Source: Candidatus Thorarchaeota archaeon (GTDB lineage Archaea > Asgardarchaeota > Thorarchaeia > Thorarchaeales > Thorarchaeaceae). From it: DNA of 64,000 nt. Shown in pieces: positions 43,738-53,466 of the stretch (positions within the stretch are counted from its first letter, which is position 1; the number at the start of each line of letters is the position of its first letter). A program made the position numbers and the translations under genes. Below the pieces are notes generated by a model. The model did no database searches and had not been told where the DNA came from. It saw only the letters and a list, made by a program, of their open reading frames with translations. The DNA is taken from contig SHMX01000003.1 in assembly GCA_008080745.1 (NCBI GenBank), positions 282,971-346,970 on the forward strand, written 5' to 3'.

Positions 43738-45240
43738 TTCCATGGCAGAATGAATGTGCTCAATGCAATCGGTTGCCATCAGATGATTGCCCAGTTTTTT
43801 AGATGCAATCTCACCGGCTCGTCCCGATATAAACGCAGCAGCGCATGCTGATTGGAATGCAGACTTCCGAGCCAATAGAGCTGCTGTTATCCCTGTGAGG
43901 ACATCCCCCGTTCCACCAACAGTCATCGCAGGTACTCCAGTTCTATTGAATCGATATCGATTATCCGGAGATGCTATGATATCTTGATGACCCTTAAGCA
44001 AAATCATGGCATTGAATAGCTCTGCTGCTTCTTTTGCATATTCAAGTCGTTCTTCTGGATCATGGGTAGTGCCAAGATCCTTTTCTAAAATTACTCCTAG
44101 TTCACCCCAATGAGGTGTTAGAACAGCTCTATCTGAATCTAGATTTAGACCTGATCCAGCAAGACATTTTAATCCATCAGCATCAATCACTAAACACTTT
44201 GTTTTATCAATCTCCTGAAGTAATTGAATTACCGCGTCTCTAGTTTTGGTTGCTCTTCCTAGACCTGGGCCAAGTGCAATAACATCATTAGACTCGACCA
44301 AAAGCAGTGCCGTCTTTAGCGATTCAGGAGAAAAGATAGTTGTTTCTGTGGAGGTCACCATCAGATTTGGCGAGTAGTTTCGTATTGTCGATGCCACGGG
44401 TTCTGGAGCAAGAACACTGACAAGATCAGCTCCGGTCCTTAATGCTGCCAGGCCAGTCAGAGTTGGCGCACCGGAATAGACATCACTTCCCCCGATTACT
44501 AGTATTCGGCCAAAGTCACCTTTATGTGAAGTGGCTTTCCGTGGTCCGACAAAGAGAGATAAATCTCCAGGTCCACAGATATAACTAGCCTCTAAGGGTA
44601 TGCCGATTGATACAACATGCACTTCTCCAGCATGTTCACTCGCTTTAGATAATCCAGTTTTTTCTGCATGAAGCGTAATCGTGACATCCGCTTTAACAGC
44701 ATCCCCATGAATCTTTCCAGTATCAGAATCAACACCGGTTGGTAAATCAATAGAATATTTTTTTGCGGGTGAATCATTAAACGCTTTCACAGCGGTACGG
44801 ATGGGCTCTCGCAGAGTAGAATGAACTCCAAACCCTAACAGTGCATCAATTAGGATATCACAATCTTTGATTGCTCTACAGGATTTAATTGCACTTTCAG
44901 TTTTTAATGCCTCATTTGGAATTGTGTCTAGATTCTCCAGTATACTCCAGTTCGTTTGTGCATCCGAGCTCGCAATCCGATCCTTAGAGCCAACAAGATA
45001 GACACTTACAATTGCACCAGCTTCTTGAAGATACCGAGCCGCAACCATTCCATCTCCACCATTGCCGCCCAATCCACACAGAATGGTTACCCTTTTACCC
45101 TCAATCGACTCGGTGTCAACTATTATACGCGCAACTTCTCTTCCTGCATTTTGCATGAGCATGCTTAGAGTGACACCAAGATATTGGGAGTTCAGTTCTA
45201 ATACACGCATTTCTTCTGTGGTCATAGGTGAAGATCTCAT
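43732..45240 (-). CDS. nnr: Bifunctional NAD(P)HX epimerase/dehydratase
   Basis: Repairs hydrated NADH and NADPH. The 502 residues have the fused layout: an N-terminal YjeF_N epimerase (ILCGLGGNGGDGMVAARYL and the SIDLPTGVDSDTGKIHG loop) and a C-terminal ribokinase-like dehydratase (GDFGRILVIGGSDVYSGAPTL, the ALGPGLGRA site and GGTGDVLTGITAALLA). Both domains appear complete. ATG 45240 gives MRSSPMTTEEMRVLE; an ATG five codons in is possible. A near-neighbour of the CoA gene, with which it overlaps tail-to-tail. Confidence 0.93.
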   Translation of the reverse strand: MRSSPMTTEEMRVLELNSQYLGVTLSMLMQNAGREVARIIVDTESIEGKRVTILCGLGGNGGDGMVAARYLQEAGAIVSVYLVGSKDRIASSDAQTNWSILENLDTIPNEALKTESAIKSCRAIKDCDILIDALLGFGVHSTLREPIRTAVKAFNDSPAKKYSIDLPTGVDSDTGKIHGDAVKADVTITLHAEKTGLSKASEHAGEVHVVSIGIPLEASYICGPGDLSLFVGPRKATSHKGDFGRILVIGGSDVYSGAPTLTGLAALRTGADLVSVLAPEPVASTIRNYSPNLMVTSTETTIFSPESLKTALLLVESNDVIALGPGLGRATKTRDAVIQLLQEIDKTKCLVIDADGLKCLAGSGLNLDSDRAVLTPHWGELGVILEKDLGTTHDPEERLEYAKEAAELFNAMILLKGHQDIIASPDNRYRFNRTGVPAMTVGGTGDVLTGITAALLARKSAFQSACAAAFISGRAGEIASKKLGNHLMATDCIEHIHSAMES

Positions 45241-45306
45241 GATGGAATCACAAATAAGCTGAATATCCCACCTAATGAATCCTTACTCTATCCAATGAGC
45301 GAAATT

Positions 45307-47127
45307 CTAAGATTCGTTCTCAGGAAGTTCTTCTATCAAATCGTTAACTACTTGTTCCAAGAAGGCACCCTGTAGTTCTGATTTATCGACACCTCTCTTC
45401 ATAACATCGTCAGCTGTTTCCAATTCAATAGATATACCTATCAAATTGGCTAAAGTACCCATAATATCATTATACTGGGTAAGAACTTTTTCAACCTGTT
45501 CTTTCCCACCTTGATTGATTGATAATGCGACCAATAGTTTCCATCCCACTACTTGCAGAGGATCCTTCTCAACTGCTTGTTCCAAACACTCACGAGCATT
45601 AAACCATCTTCCTAAGGACATGTATATTCTCGCATTTCCTATCAATTGATTAGTTGTTGTAGGAGAATCAACCAAGCAGTTCTCCAACATCTTGTTTGCT
45701 TCTGTAGTGCTACCTTGATTCTTGAATTCATTAGCTAGATAAATGACCGAATCTACAACTCCTTCTTTGGCACCAATCCTAAAGCTCTCAATTGCCCCTT
45801 CGTAATTCCCAAGGATAAGACGTGTTCTTCCAAGTACTGCATGCCATTTCCGCATACGAGGGTCACTTTTGAGAATGCCCAGTGTTACCTCTTCCAGTTG
45901 CGAATAATCGTTTTCTCTAGAGCACCATGAAGCAAGATGTGCTCGACTCTGAATTGTAATCGCTTTATTGCGAGCAAGTGTTGCATGTTTATCCGCCATT
46001 TCTTGCATACCCATCTTCTCAGCTAGTTCAGCTATCATAAAATGGCTCACAGCATCCTCTAGCTTCAGTTCATCCATATCTGACACAGCTTGGTAAGCTG
46101 CTTCAAAATCTCCATTTGAAATTAATGTGTTCACTAGAGTTTCTCTCAGCTTAATATGTTCAGGATTTCGTGATATGGCATCCCGTAGCTCATCCAGGGT
46201 ATAGCTTTCTCTTGTTGTGGGAGTACCACTTGTCATGTCAAGTAGTTTGAGGATAGGATCTTCACCTCGTTCTTCTTGTAATTGCGTTTTTAGCATGACT
46301 GCTTTCATAGGTTGTTTCGAAGAGATATAGTATAACAATAGAGAGTTTGTTACAAGTTGATTTTCTGGATCGTATGCTGAAGCTATATCAATCAGTTCCT
46401 TCATGCGTGCCAGATTATCTGTATTTACATACCTCATAGCTAGAAAACAAATCACACCAAGATTTGCATCATCTTCTAGAATAATCTCTTCCATTTTCTG
46501 TACGATATCTCTACTGTATTCCGAGTCCGATAACACACCCAAAGCGCGTCTTATGTTGTCAGGGGTTTCTTGGTTTAGTAACGAGATTGCGTTTTCATAT
46601 GCCTTTTTGGCTCTGTCAGAATCTGTATTTTCAATCAATGAGAATAGAACCGCCCAGTTAAGAGCAGATTGGGGGTTTGATTCTATCCCTCGCTCTGCAA
46701 TAGAAAGAGCTTCTGGTCCAGATTGACTTTTCATCAGGTTGCAGAAAACGTGTACCGCCCAGGGAAACCCGGGGTCAATCTGTAACGCTTTACCAACGAG
46801 GTCCAATGCTAATTGAGAGTTCATCTGATGCCCCCTTACGACGGCAAGTCCTGTAAGGAGAGAGGGGTTTTCTGAATCTAAGTCGATAGCACGTTGGTAA
46901 ATTTGTGCTGCTTCTGTTAGGTGCCGGTCACGATTGAGAACTTTACCAAAAGAATCAAGGACCCTCACATTATTCGGGTCGAGTTTAAGAGCATTCTCCA
47001 AAGCGATTCTTGCATAAGAAGTCACATATCGCCCTATTGCATATTCACCTAGTTCAATCCATTTATCGATATTAGATGGATCATTCTCTGCGTTTGCTAA
47101 GAGTTGCTTAAGTTGATATACGCCCAA
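45307..47127 (-). CDS. Tetratricopeptide-repeat protein
   Basis: A protein of about 606 residues built of TPR-like helical pairs. Clear repeats in the first third include ARIALENALKLDPNNVRVLDS, AAQIYQRAIDLDSENPSLLTG and ALDLVGKALQIDPGFPWAVH, and there are several in the last third (YEGAIESFRIGAKEG, ARECLEQAVEKDPLQVVGW). There is no signal peptide or membrane segment, so it is probably a cytosolic scaffold. The frame is open to ATG 47145/47142. TTG 47127 has GGAG eight bases upstream and starts MGVYQLKQLLANAEN, so I prefer it. It lies just downstream of the HEAT-repeat gene in the same direction (spacer about 54 bases). Function unknown. Confidence 0.85.
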   Translation of the reverse strand: MGVYQLKQLLANAENDPSNIDKWIELGEYAIGRYVTSYARIALENALKLDPNNVRVLDSFGKVLNRDRHLTEAAQIYQRAIDLDSENPSLLTGLAVVRGHQMNSQLALDLVGKALQIDPGFPWAVHVFCNLMKSQSGPEALSIAERGIESNPQSALNWAVLFSLIENTDSDRAKKAYENAISLLNQETPDNIRRALGVLSDSEYSRDIVQKMEEIILEDDANLGVICFLAMRYVNTDNLARMKELIDIASAYDPENQLVTNSLLLYYISSKQPMKAVMLKTQLQEERGEDPILKLLDMTSGTPTTRESYTLDELRDAISRNPEHIKLRETLVNTLISNGDFEAAYQAVSDMDELKLEDAVSHFMIAELAEKMGMQEMADKHATLARNKAITIQSRAHLASWCSRENDYSQLEEVTLGILKSDPRMRKWHAVLGRTRLILGNYEGAIESFRIGAKEGVVDSVIYLANEFKNQGSTTEANKMLENCLVDSPTTTNQLIGNARIYMSLGRWFNARECLEQAVEKDPLQVVGWKLLVALSINQGGKEQVEKVLTQYNDIMGTLANLIGISIELETADDVMKRGVDKSELQGAFLEQVVNDLIEELPENES

Positions 47128-47181
47128 ACTTATCACTCCCATCATTCTAATTTACTAATTCATATATAATCTCAACGGATT

Positions 47182-49281
47182 TCAAACCCAAAAATCTTGA
47201 GAGGGTAGACAAGCCTCACCCTCATAGGTTCTGATAGCATTAATAACTTTTGATGATTTATCAGACTTCAACTGTTCGATCAGCGGTTCATATTCCGGAA
47301 TTCTGTAAGTAATCATGGTTCTGCCAGAAGCAATCCTTACTACCGGACTCTCATCATCCAGAGCTGGTTGAATATGGGAAATCATCGCTGGATCTTTGCG
47401 ACATATGAGCCAAATATAAGCTAATGAACGCTCCAATACTCTCTCTGCTTTGGTCCACAAGATAATCGCCTCATCAGCTTTTGGATGAGCAAATTGACCA
47501 ATCATTCCAATCTTTGACATTATGAGAGTAGGTTCATCTGATACATCAATCTTAATCAGAGCTTCCAGAGCAGGGAGATCAATTTCTCCAAGTGCCTCTA
47601 TTGCGTATCTTCTTATTTCGAGGGAACCTGTTTCTGCTAATAATGATAAAGCATCCACCGCTAATGGAGAAAAGGTGAGGCCTAGTGCCCTCGTAGCTGC
47701 TTTGATTGCTCCGTCCTTGTCTGCGGTGCTGATATCACGTCGCTCAAACATCTGTTCAATATTACCCGCAAGTTGTTTCTTAAGATAGGTATCAGAGATT
47801 CCTGGAAGTTGTTTTCTCAATAGAATAGATATGAAATGCAATAATGGTTCTACAGAAATACTTCCTAACTTAGCTAGAGCATCAGTTGTGTTCTCCCGAA
47901 AATGATTCACCATTTTTTTCAGCATGTTTTTTTCTTCTTCTCTAGTGACAAACTGCATTAAGGTTGAGAGCAGAGGATTTCCGGACCTTGAAAAGGTAAG
48001 TCGGTCTGCTATCAACCTATCAAGTAGAGTTGGAATGACAAGAGTTGAGTGAGTTAGACCGAGAATATGAGAGAAGAGGCTGAATATCCTGTCTCCAGAA
48101 CGTTCCTTGGATAATACAATTCTAACTGCTTCATCAGTTCCCAGATGACATAGGGCGGTGAGTGCTGCTACAACCTCATCCTCCGTTCCACCTCCAAGCA
48201 TTTTCTCAGCATTTGATAGTGTCGTGTTAGAGCCAATCTTTCCGAGGCTTACAATTGCCTTTTGACGAACCTTAGATTTATCTGAATCAAATAGACGAAG
48301 TAGAGTTTCTTCTGCTCCAGAAATATGCAAATCGCCCAATTTTTCTGCGATAATCTCTTGGATTTCTGGATCATCTCTCTTTGATACATTATCCAGAACT
48401 CCCAACCAAACCGAATGTGAGTTCCTTTCAATCTCATTGAGCCCCCTTCTAACTACCGTAAAATCAGCATCCAGTGCTTGTAGAAGAGAAATCAAAAGTT
48501 CTCTTTTACGAGGTTTGAATTTAAGAAAAGTAGTAGAATAATCAAATGCGTGAGAATATCCCATCTCCACAGTAAAACAATCAATATCGTTTTTTGAAAT
48601 CAGACCGATATCATGAAAAGTTTCGATAATTCGTTCTATCTCGTATCTAGTCACTTTTGAGCCATATCCTGAGGTGATTAGGATTCTAAAAGCTGTAGGA
48701 TGCATGAACAGTTCAGAGATATCATATAGGTCGTCCTTACCAATCCCTATACGTGTTCCTTCAAGCGGGGTTAATAGTAAATCCAAGAATTTGGGTAAAG
48801 CCTTGGCCAGACGTGTCTGCCGGATTACGGTTATATCAAATAGAAATACATCATTGAACTCCAGATGTTTTTCAAGTTCAGGCAGGAGGATATCAATAAT
48901 TGCTTCTCGCCCCTCTTTCCAATTGGTAGATTTCTTCCGTAGTAATCGAAGGACTTCAAACCAGTCACAATCAAGTCCTTCAAGGCCCTCTATCTCGAAG
49001 GCGTGAAATATAGCATCTTGAAACTTCGCCCATTCAGAATCAGTGAACCTATACCGATAGACTACCTGAAGGTGAGCTAATGAAGACTCGTAGCCGTATT
49101 CAGAAACAAGTTCATCCAGAAGCTGCTCAAATCGCATGTAGTTTCTCACTTCAATGGCATGGATTAATTGATGCATCAAAGCTTGATTGATAGGAGAGAA
49201 ATCAACACTATACACGGCCTCAATACGTGAAGATAATGCACTATTCTGTAATTTTTCGATTTGTGATGAATGCTCACTCAT
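47182..49281 (-). CDS. HEAT-repeat protein
   Basis: A protein of about 699 residues, largely alpha-helical, with HEAT-type repeats. Examples are SGAEETLLRLFDSDKSKVRQKAIVSLGKIGSN (about 325-355), EDEVVAALTALCHLGTDEAV, and SLEIRRYAIEALGEIDLPALEAL near 600. The first 300 residues are a different helical region. No catalytic motif is seen. The frame begins nine codons earlier, but MSEHSSQIEKL at 49281 has GGTGG and AAGG upstream and is taken as the start. Together with the TPR gene next to it, it looks like a protein-interaction pair; the partner is unknown. Confidence 0.83.
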   Translation of the reverse strand: MSEHSSQIEKLQNSALSSRIEAVYSVDFSPINQALMHQLIHAIEVRNYMRFEQLLDELVSEYGYESSLAHLQVVYRYRFTDSEWAKFQDAIFHAFEIEGLEGLDCDWFEVLRLLRKKSTNWKEGREAIIDILLPELEKHLEFNDVFLFDITVIRQTRLAKALPKFLDLLLTPLEGTRIGIGKDDLYDISELFMHPTAFRILITSGYGSKVTRYEIERIIETFHDIGLISKNDIDCFTVEMGYSHAFDYSTTFLKFKPRKRELLISLLQALDADFTVVRRGLNEIERNSHSVWLGVLDNVSKRDDPEIQEIIAEKLGDLHISGAEETLLRLFDSDKSKVRQKAIVSLGKIGSNTTLSNAEKMLGGGTEDEVVAALTALCHLGTDEAVRIVLSKERSGDRIFSLFSHILGLTHSTLVIPTLLDRLIADRLTFSRSGNPLLSTLMQFVTREEEKNMLKKMVNHFRENTTDALAKLGSISVEPLLHFISILLRKQLPGISDTYLKKQLAGNIEQMFERRDISTADKDGAIKAATRALGLTFSPLAVDALSLLAETGSLEIRRYAIEALGEIDLPALEALIKIDVSDEPTLIMSKIGMIGQFAHPKADEAIILWTKAERVLERSLAYIWLICRKDPAMISHIQPALDDESPVVRIASGRTMITYRIPEYEPLIEQLKSDKSSKVINAIRTYEGEACLPSQDFWV

Positions 49282-49370
49282 AACCTTCCACCAAGTGAAA
49301 GTATACACTGTGAAATATTAATGCACCTATAAAAAGAGGAGTGGGTGCAGAAAATGCACCCGATCTCAAT

Positions 49371-50798
49371 CTAATCCTTTTTTTCGCTAAGATATTTGTG
49401 AATGCCTTCAGCTGCCGTCTTTCCAGCACCCATTGCACTAATGACGGTTGCTGCACCAGTGACAATATCACCGCCAGCAAAGATACCAGGAATCGAACTC
49501 ATACCAGTTTCTTCGTCAATTACAATAGTACCCCATTTGGATAGTTCCAGACCAGGAATACTCTCAGTTACAATCGGGTTAGGTGAATTACCAATAGCCA
49601 CAATGACTGTATCAACATCCATTACAAATTCCGAGCCCTCGATTGGAACCGGACGTCTGCGGCCTGAAGCATCCTTTTCACCCAGCTCCATTCGAATACA
49701 TTTCATACCGATGACATTACCTTTCTCATCACCTATGACCTCAGTTGGGTTAATCAGTAGTTTGAACTGAACCCCTTCCTCTTCTGCGTGATGAACTTCT
49801 TCAAGACGGGCTGGCATCTGTTCACGGGAACGACGATATACGATATAGACCTCTTCAGCACCTAATCTCAGTGAAGTTCTTGCAGCATCCATTGCTACAT
49901 TTCCTCCACCAATCACCGCTACCTTTTGACCAATCTTCACGGGTGTATCGTATTCTGGAAAGAGGTAACCCTTCATTAGATTGACTCGCGTAAGAAACTC
50001 GTTAGCAGAAAACACATCAACTAAAGTCATCCCAGGTATTCGCATGAAGTTTGGTGCTCCTGCCCCTGTACCCAAAAAGACTGCATCGAATCCATCTTCT
50101 TCCATGAGTTCTTTTACCTGACGAATCTTTCCTACAACATAGTTGTAGCGAATCTTCACACCTAGTTTTTCAAGGAATTCAACCTCTGCCTCAACGATAT
50201 CCTTTGGTAGACGGAACTCGGGAATTCCGTACATAAGTACACCACCAGGTTTATGGAATGCCTCGAAGATGGTAACATCGTAACCAAGCTTAATGAGGTC
50301 GCCAGCGCAAGTCAGACCAGCAGGACCAGATCCAACAACTGCGACTTGCTTGCCAATCTTCTCTGGTAATTCAGGGAGTGGTTCACCCTTTTCTCGGGCA
50401 AAGTCAGCAACAAAACGCTCAAGGCGTCCAATAGCAATAGCCTCGTTTCGAATTCCATAGATGCATTTAGCTTCACATTGGGTCTCCTGTGGACAGACAC
50501 GACCACAGATTGCAGGAAGAGTGTTGGTTTCTTTGATCTTCTCTGCAGCTTCCATAAATTTACCTTCACGTACGAGTGCAATAAATTCCTTAATTGGAAC
50601 ATCAACAGGACAACCCGCTACACACTTGGGATTCCTGCACTGCATACATTTTTCCGCTTCTCGTATAGCAGCTTCTGCTGCGTAACCCAATGCAACTTCT
50701 TCGAAATTCCCTCTTCGAACACTTGGATCTTGTTCAGGCATAGGCTCTTTCTTTGTTGGAGGCTTACGTTTCCTCTTCGGTTTCTTTTCATCGGCCAA
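49371..50798 (-). CDS. nfnB: NADPH-dependent flavin oxidoreductase, GltD/NfnB/SudA type
   Basis: The large subunit of a two-part ferredoxin/NADP enzyme. The 475 residues start with a basic Lys/Pro-rich leader, then an iron-sulfur module CMQCRNPKCVAGCPV and ICGRVCPQETQCEAKC, an FAD-binding VAVVGSGPAGLTCAGDLI and an NAD(P)-binding VAVIGGGNVAMDAART, ending GIFAGGDIVTGAATVISA. I use TTG 50798: GGGAGGT lies seven bases before it and the upstream subunit stops at 50800. The frame continues upstream within that gene. With the small subunit, this pair fits NfnAB (electron-bifurcating transhydrogenase) or SudAB (sulfide dehydrogenase); glutamate synthase small subunit is the third option, but no large subunit is near. 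Confidence 0.88.
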   Translation of the reverse strand: MADEKKPKRKRKPPTKKEPMPEQDPSVRRGNFEEVALGYAAEAAIREAEKCMQCRNPKCVAGCPVDVPIKEFIALVREGKFMEAAEKIKETNTLPAICGRVCPQETQCEAKCIYGIRNEAIAIGRLERFVADFAREKGEPLPELPEKIGKQVAVVGSGPAGLTCAGDLIKLGYDVTIFEAFHKPGGVLMYGIPEFRLPKDIVEAEVEFLEKLGVKIRYNYVVGKIRQVKELMEEDGFDAVFLGTGAGAPNFMRIPGMTLVDVFSANEFLTRVNLMKGYLFPEYDTPVKIGQKVAVIGGGNVAMDAARTSLRLGAEEVYIVYRRSREQMPARLEEVHHAEEEGVQFKLLINPTEVIGDEKGNVIGMKCIRMELGEKDASGRRRPVPIEGSEFVMDVDTVIVAIGNSPNPIVTESIPGLELSKWGTIVIDEETGMSSIPGIFAGGDIVTGAATVISAMGAGKTAAEGIHKYLSEKKD

Positions 50799-50799
50799 T

Positions 50800-51636
50800 T
50801 TAGCTACCTCCCGATTCACTGGCGTATAGCTCTTCAGATTTTTCTTCTTGTTTAGTATACGCATTTAGTCTGCCCATGAGCTCATCAAAATCAACCTCAT
50901 GGCCGTCAAACTCGGGTCCATCAACACAAGCGAATTTCATCTGTCCACCGACAGTAACTCGACAAGCTCCACACATACCCGTTCCATCAACCATAATGCT
51001 GTTGAGGCTAACAATGGTCGGAATCTTCTTGTCCTCGGTAGTCTTTGCAACAAATTTCATCATTGGAACAGGTCCAACAGCAAAGACAAGATCTATCTTA
51101 CGACCTTGTTGAATAAGGTCGCCAAGGACAGTGGTCACAAAACCATGTACACCACATGAACCATCATCTGTTGTTTCATAGGCTTCGTCACTAATTTTCT
51201 TCATTTCTTCTCTATAGAGAAGGAGACTCATGCTTCGAGCACCGTTGATAGTGATCAAATGATTGCCTGCCTCTTTGAAAGCGCGAGCAACGGGATATGC
51301 AATGGCACTGCCGCATCCACCACCTATCACAACCACAGTGCCGATATCATCGGTGTGTGTTGCCTTTCCAAGAGGACCAACGAAATCCAATATCTCATCG
51401 CCAACCTCAAGGCGTCCCAGTAACTGTGTTGATTTTCCTACCTCTTGGAAAACAATGGTTACGGTGCCTTTTTCACGATCAAAATCAGCTATAGTAAGAG
51501 GAAATCTCTCACCCGTTTCATTCACCCTAATCATAACAAACTGGCCTGCCTTACAGACCTTTGCTATATCAGGTGCTTGAACTACAAGCATTTTTGTGAC
51601 CGGATTGAGGACTTGCTTAAACTTAATCTCATACAT
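50800..51636 (-). CDS. nfnA: Ferredoxin-NADP reductase-like subunit, NfnA/SudB type
   Basis: A 278-residue flavoprotein of the ferredoxin reductase fold. Seen: FAD-binding GERFPLTIADFDREKG, the NAD-binding VVVIGGGCGSAIAYPVARA, and a Cys-rich [2Fe-2S] end CGACRVTVGGQMKFACVDG. The family includes sulfide dehydrogenase subunit B, NfnA and PyrK-like subunits. It overlaps the start region of nfnB and is followed by it immediately, a translation-coupled pair. No sulfur or glutamate genes lie close. Confidence 0.9.
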   Translation of the reverse strand: MYEIKFKQVLNPVTKMLVVQAPDIAKVCKAGQFVMIRVNETGERFPLTIADFDREKGTVTIVFQEVGKSTQLLGRLEVGDEILDFVGPLGKATHTDDIGTVVVIGGGCGSAIAYPVARAFKEAGNHLITINGARSMSLLLYREEMKKISDEAYETTDDGSCGVHGFVTTVLGDLIQQGRKIDLVFAVGPVPMMKFVAKTTEDKKIPTIVSLNSIMVDGTGMCGACRVTVGGQMKFACVDGPEFDGHEVDFDELMGRLNAYTKQEEKSEELYASESGGS

Positions 51637-51740
51637 TCTGGTTCACTGCCTCGTATCGAAAGGTCCTAGAGCTCTCTAGAACACAAATCGAAGCGATATT
51701 GGGGGAGAAATAAGCATTTGGGTCGCAACGACAAAAAGTT

Positions 51741-53411
51741 TCAACCTGTAAACACGCCACGAACTTCACGAACTACCATTCCCGGAAGGTCCTCTGCAGA
51801 TTTCACTGGAATCAAAATTGCTCCAGCTTTGATTATGGATTTGAAATCTTTACTGGAGAGTTGTTTCGCGTCTGTACCGATACAGAACATAATGAACTTG
51901 TGACCTACTCTAGTCATCTGTTTTGCTGAAGTGACAAGATTCTTCCAATTTGCAATCTCTGCATCAGTTATCATGACAACCATGACATTGGATTCGGCCT
52001 CTGAGCAAGCTTGTACAATCTCTTTGATGGGAGCAACAGTACCTCCACCTTGATAAGACAAGAGCGTCCTTTCAACAGTGTTTCGTTCTCGACTCCATCC
52101 GGACATACGTGTACCATCAGAGAAATTGATTGATGCTACTCGAGACCCTTTTTGCAGAGCAAAGTCAACAGCTGCAAAGGCCGCAATCAGGGCAGTGTGA
52201 TATGAACCAGATATGCTTCTTTTTCTCATTGACCAAGTCATTGAGCCACTTGAGTCGATCACAACTAAAAGGTCAGGAAGTGAATGTGAGATGGCTTCTC
52301 CAGACTGAGATATTGTCTGCCATCTTCGAGTTGATAGGTTTGGAATTAGAACAGGAAATGCCTGCAGAGATTGAACAACATCTAGCTCCTCTATGGGGTC
52401 GCCTAACCTCCAGACCTGTGGTGCCAGTGGTGTTGATGCTGCAGAAGACTTCTCACGAATTTCGAAACGAATAAGTGTACGAGCTTTTGCACGGTACCAG
52501 AATCGGGTCCAGGCCCGTCCTCGAGTACCAATTCCAGCTATAAAGTAAGCGCCTTTGAGATCGTCCATACCACCCCCTCTCCTTTCTACTTCAGATGCAA
52601 GTCGTTCCATCTCTTCTTCAACGTCTGTTGCCGAGTCGCGGTCATTGCATTTTCGAGCTCTGTCGCCATTACGGGCTTCAACAGGACTGCCCATTATGGA
52701 GTCTACATCAATAGGCACAAGAATGACAGTACCATCTTCGTTGTCAAGACCGTCATCACCTCCAGGAATGGCACAACCAGCCAGTTTTGTTTCGTCTGGA
52801 TTCCATTCTTTGATGATTTTTGCTATCTTTTCCGTTGCTTTTTTCCAACGGTTTTCACGGTGGATGTACCTATTTGTTATCTTCACAATTTTTTGTGCTG
52901 CTTGAGCTGTTTCTTCGTCTATTGATACAGAAGATGGGAGAAGAAATCCCCACATCTCTTTGTAACAGGCTATGATGAGCTTCCATAATGCACTATGTTC
53001 ACTCACGCGATTAGCAGAATCTTGTATCGATTGGTGAATTCTGGAACGTGTCAATTCTGGAAACCGTTTTAGAAGTCCACTATCGACGACCAGATCTGCG
53101 AAAAGGTTACAAACGAACATTGCAGTCACGTCGTTCACATGTTTCCTAGCTCCTGCAAACATCATACCGTTCAATACACCATCAAAGGGGCAGACTAGAT
53201 AATGCTGCATCTCATGATGGCAGATTGATAGAGCATAAGAAAACAAGTCCTCACCTGAGAGATGTAGAGGATATCCTGCTGTGTTGAGATGAACGGTCCA
53301 AGTTGTTGCATCAATATAGAAGTAGCTGTTAACATCCTCTTGATATTCAATGGTAGGGTCTGGAAGCGGAGGATTATAGTAATCGGACATAGCTTTCAGC
53401 CATGCTTTCAT
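51741..53411 (-). CDS. Zincin-type metallopeptidase/VWA domain protein, partner of MoxR ATPase
   Basis: About 556 residues. Near residue 66 the chain reads CHHEMQHYLVCPFDG, with a HExxH zinc motif. A middle linker carries acidic runs (ATDVEEEMERLASEVERR). The C-terminal VWA domain has the MIDAS start LLVVIDSSGSMTW (about 386) and later VMVVMITDAE. This layout resembles the CobT/VWA-metallopeptidase class paired with MoxR ATPases. The frame continues upstream into the MoxR gene. ATG 53411 has AGAGGT five bases upstream, so I take it. The gap after the MoxR stop is 55 bases. Whether the HExxH is catalytic or structural is not shown. Confidence 0.85.
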   Translation of the reverse strand: MKAWLKAMSDYYNPPLPDPTIEYQEDVNSYFYIDATTWTVHLNTAGYPLHLSGEDLFSYALSICHHEMQHYLVCPFDGVLNGMMFAGARKHVNDVTAMFVCNLFADLVVDSGLLKRFPELTRSRIHQSIQDSANRVSEHSALWKLIIACYKEMWGFLLPSSVSIDEETAQAAQKIVKITNRYIHRENRWKKATEKIAKIIKEWNPDETKLAGCAIPGGDDGLDNEDGTVILVPIDVDSIMGSPVEARNGDRARKCNDRDSATDVEEEMERLASEVERRGGGMDDLKGAYFIAGIGTRGRAWTRFWYRAKARTLIRFEIREKSSAASTPLAPQVWRLGDPIEELDVVQSLQAFPVLIPNLSTRRWQTISQSGEAISHSLPDLLVVIDSSGSMTWSMRKRSISGSYHTALIAAFAAVDFALQKGSRVASINFSDGTRMSGWSRERNTVERTLLSYQGGGTVAPIKEIVQACSEAESNVMVVMITDAEIANWKNLVTSAKQMTRVGHKFIMFCIGTDAKQLSSKDFKSIIKAGAILIPVKSAEDLPGMVVREVRGVFTG

Positions 53412-53466
53412 AGAAACCTCTCTCAGATCACTAATCCGGTCAGTCGTGAATTCCACGGAAACTAAC

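Noticed and set aside
49341-50855. Several plus-strand frames across nfnB
   Set aside because: They lie opposite a clear flavoprotein with multiple motifs and show no independent signals.
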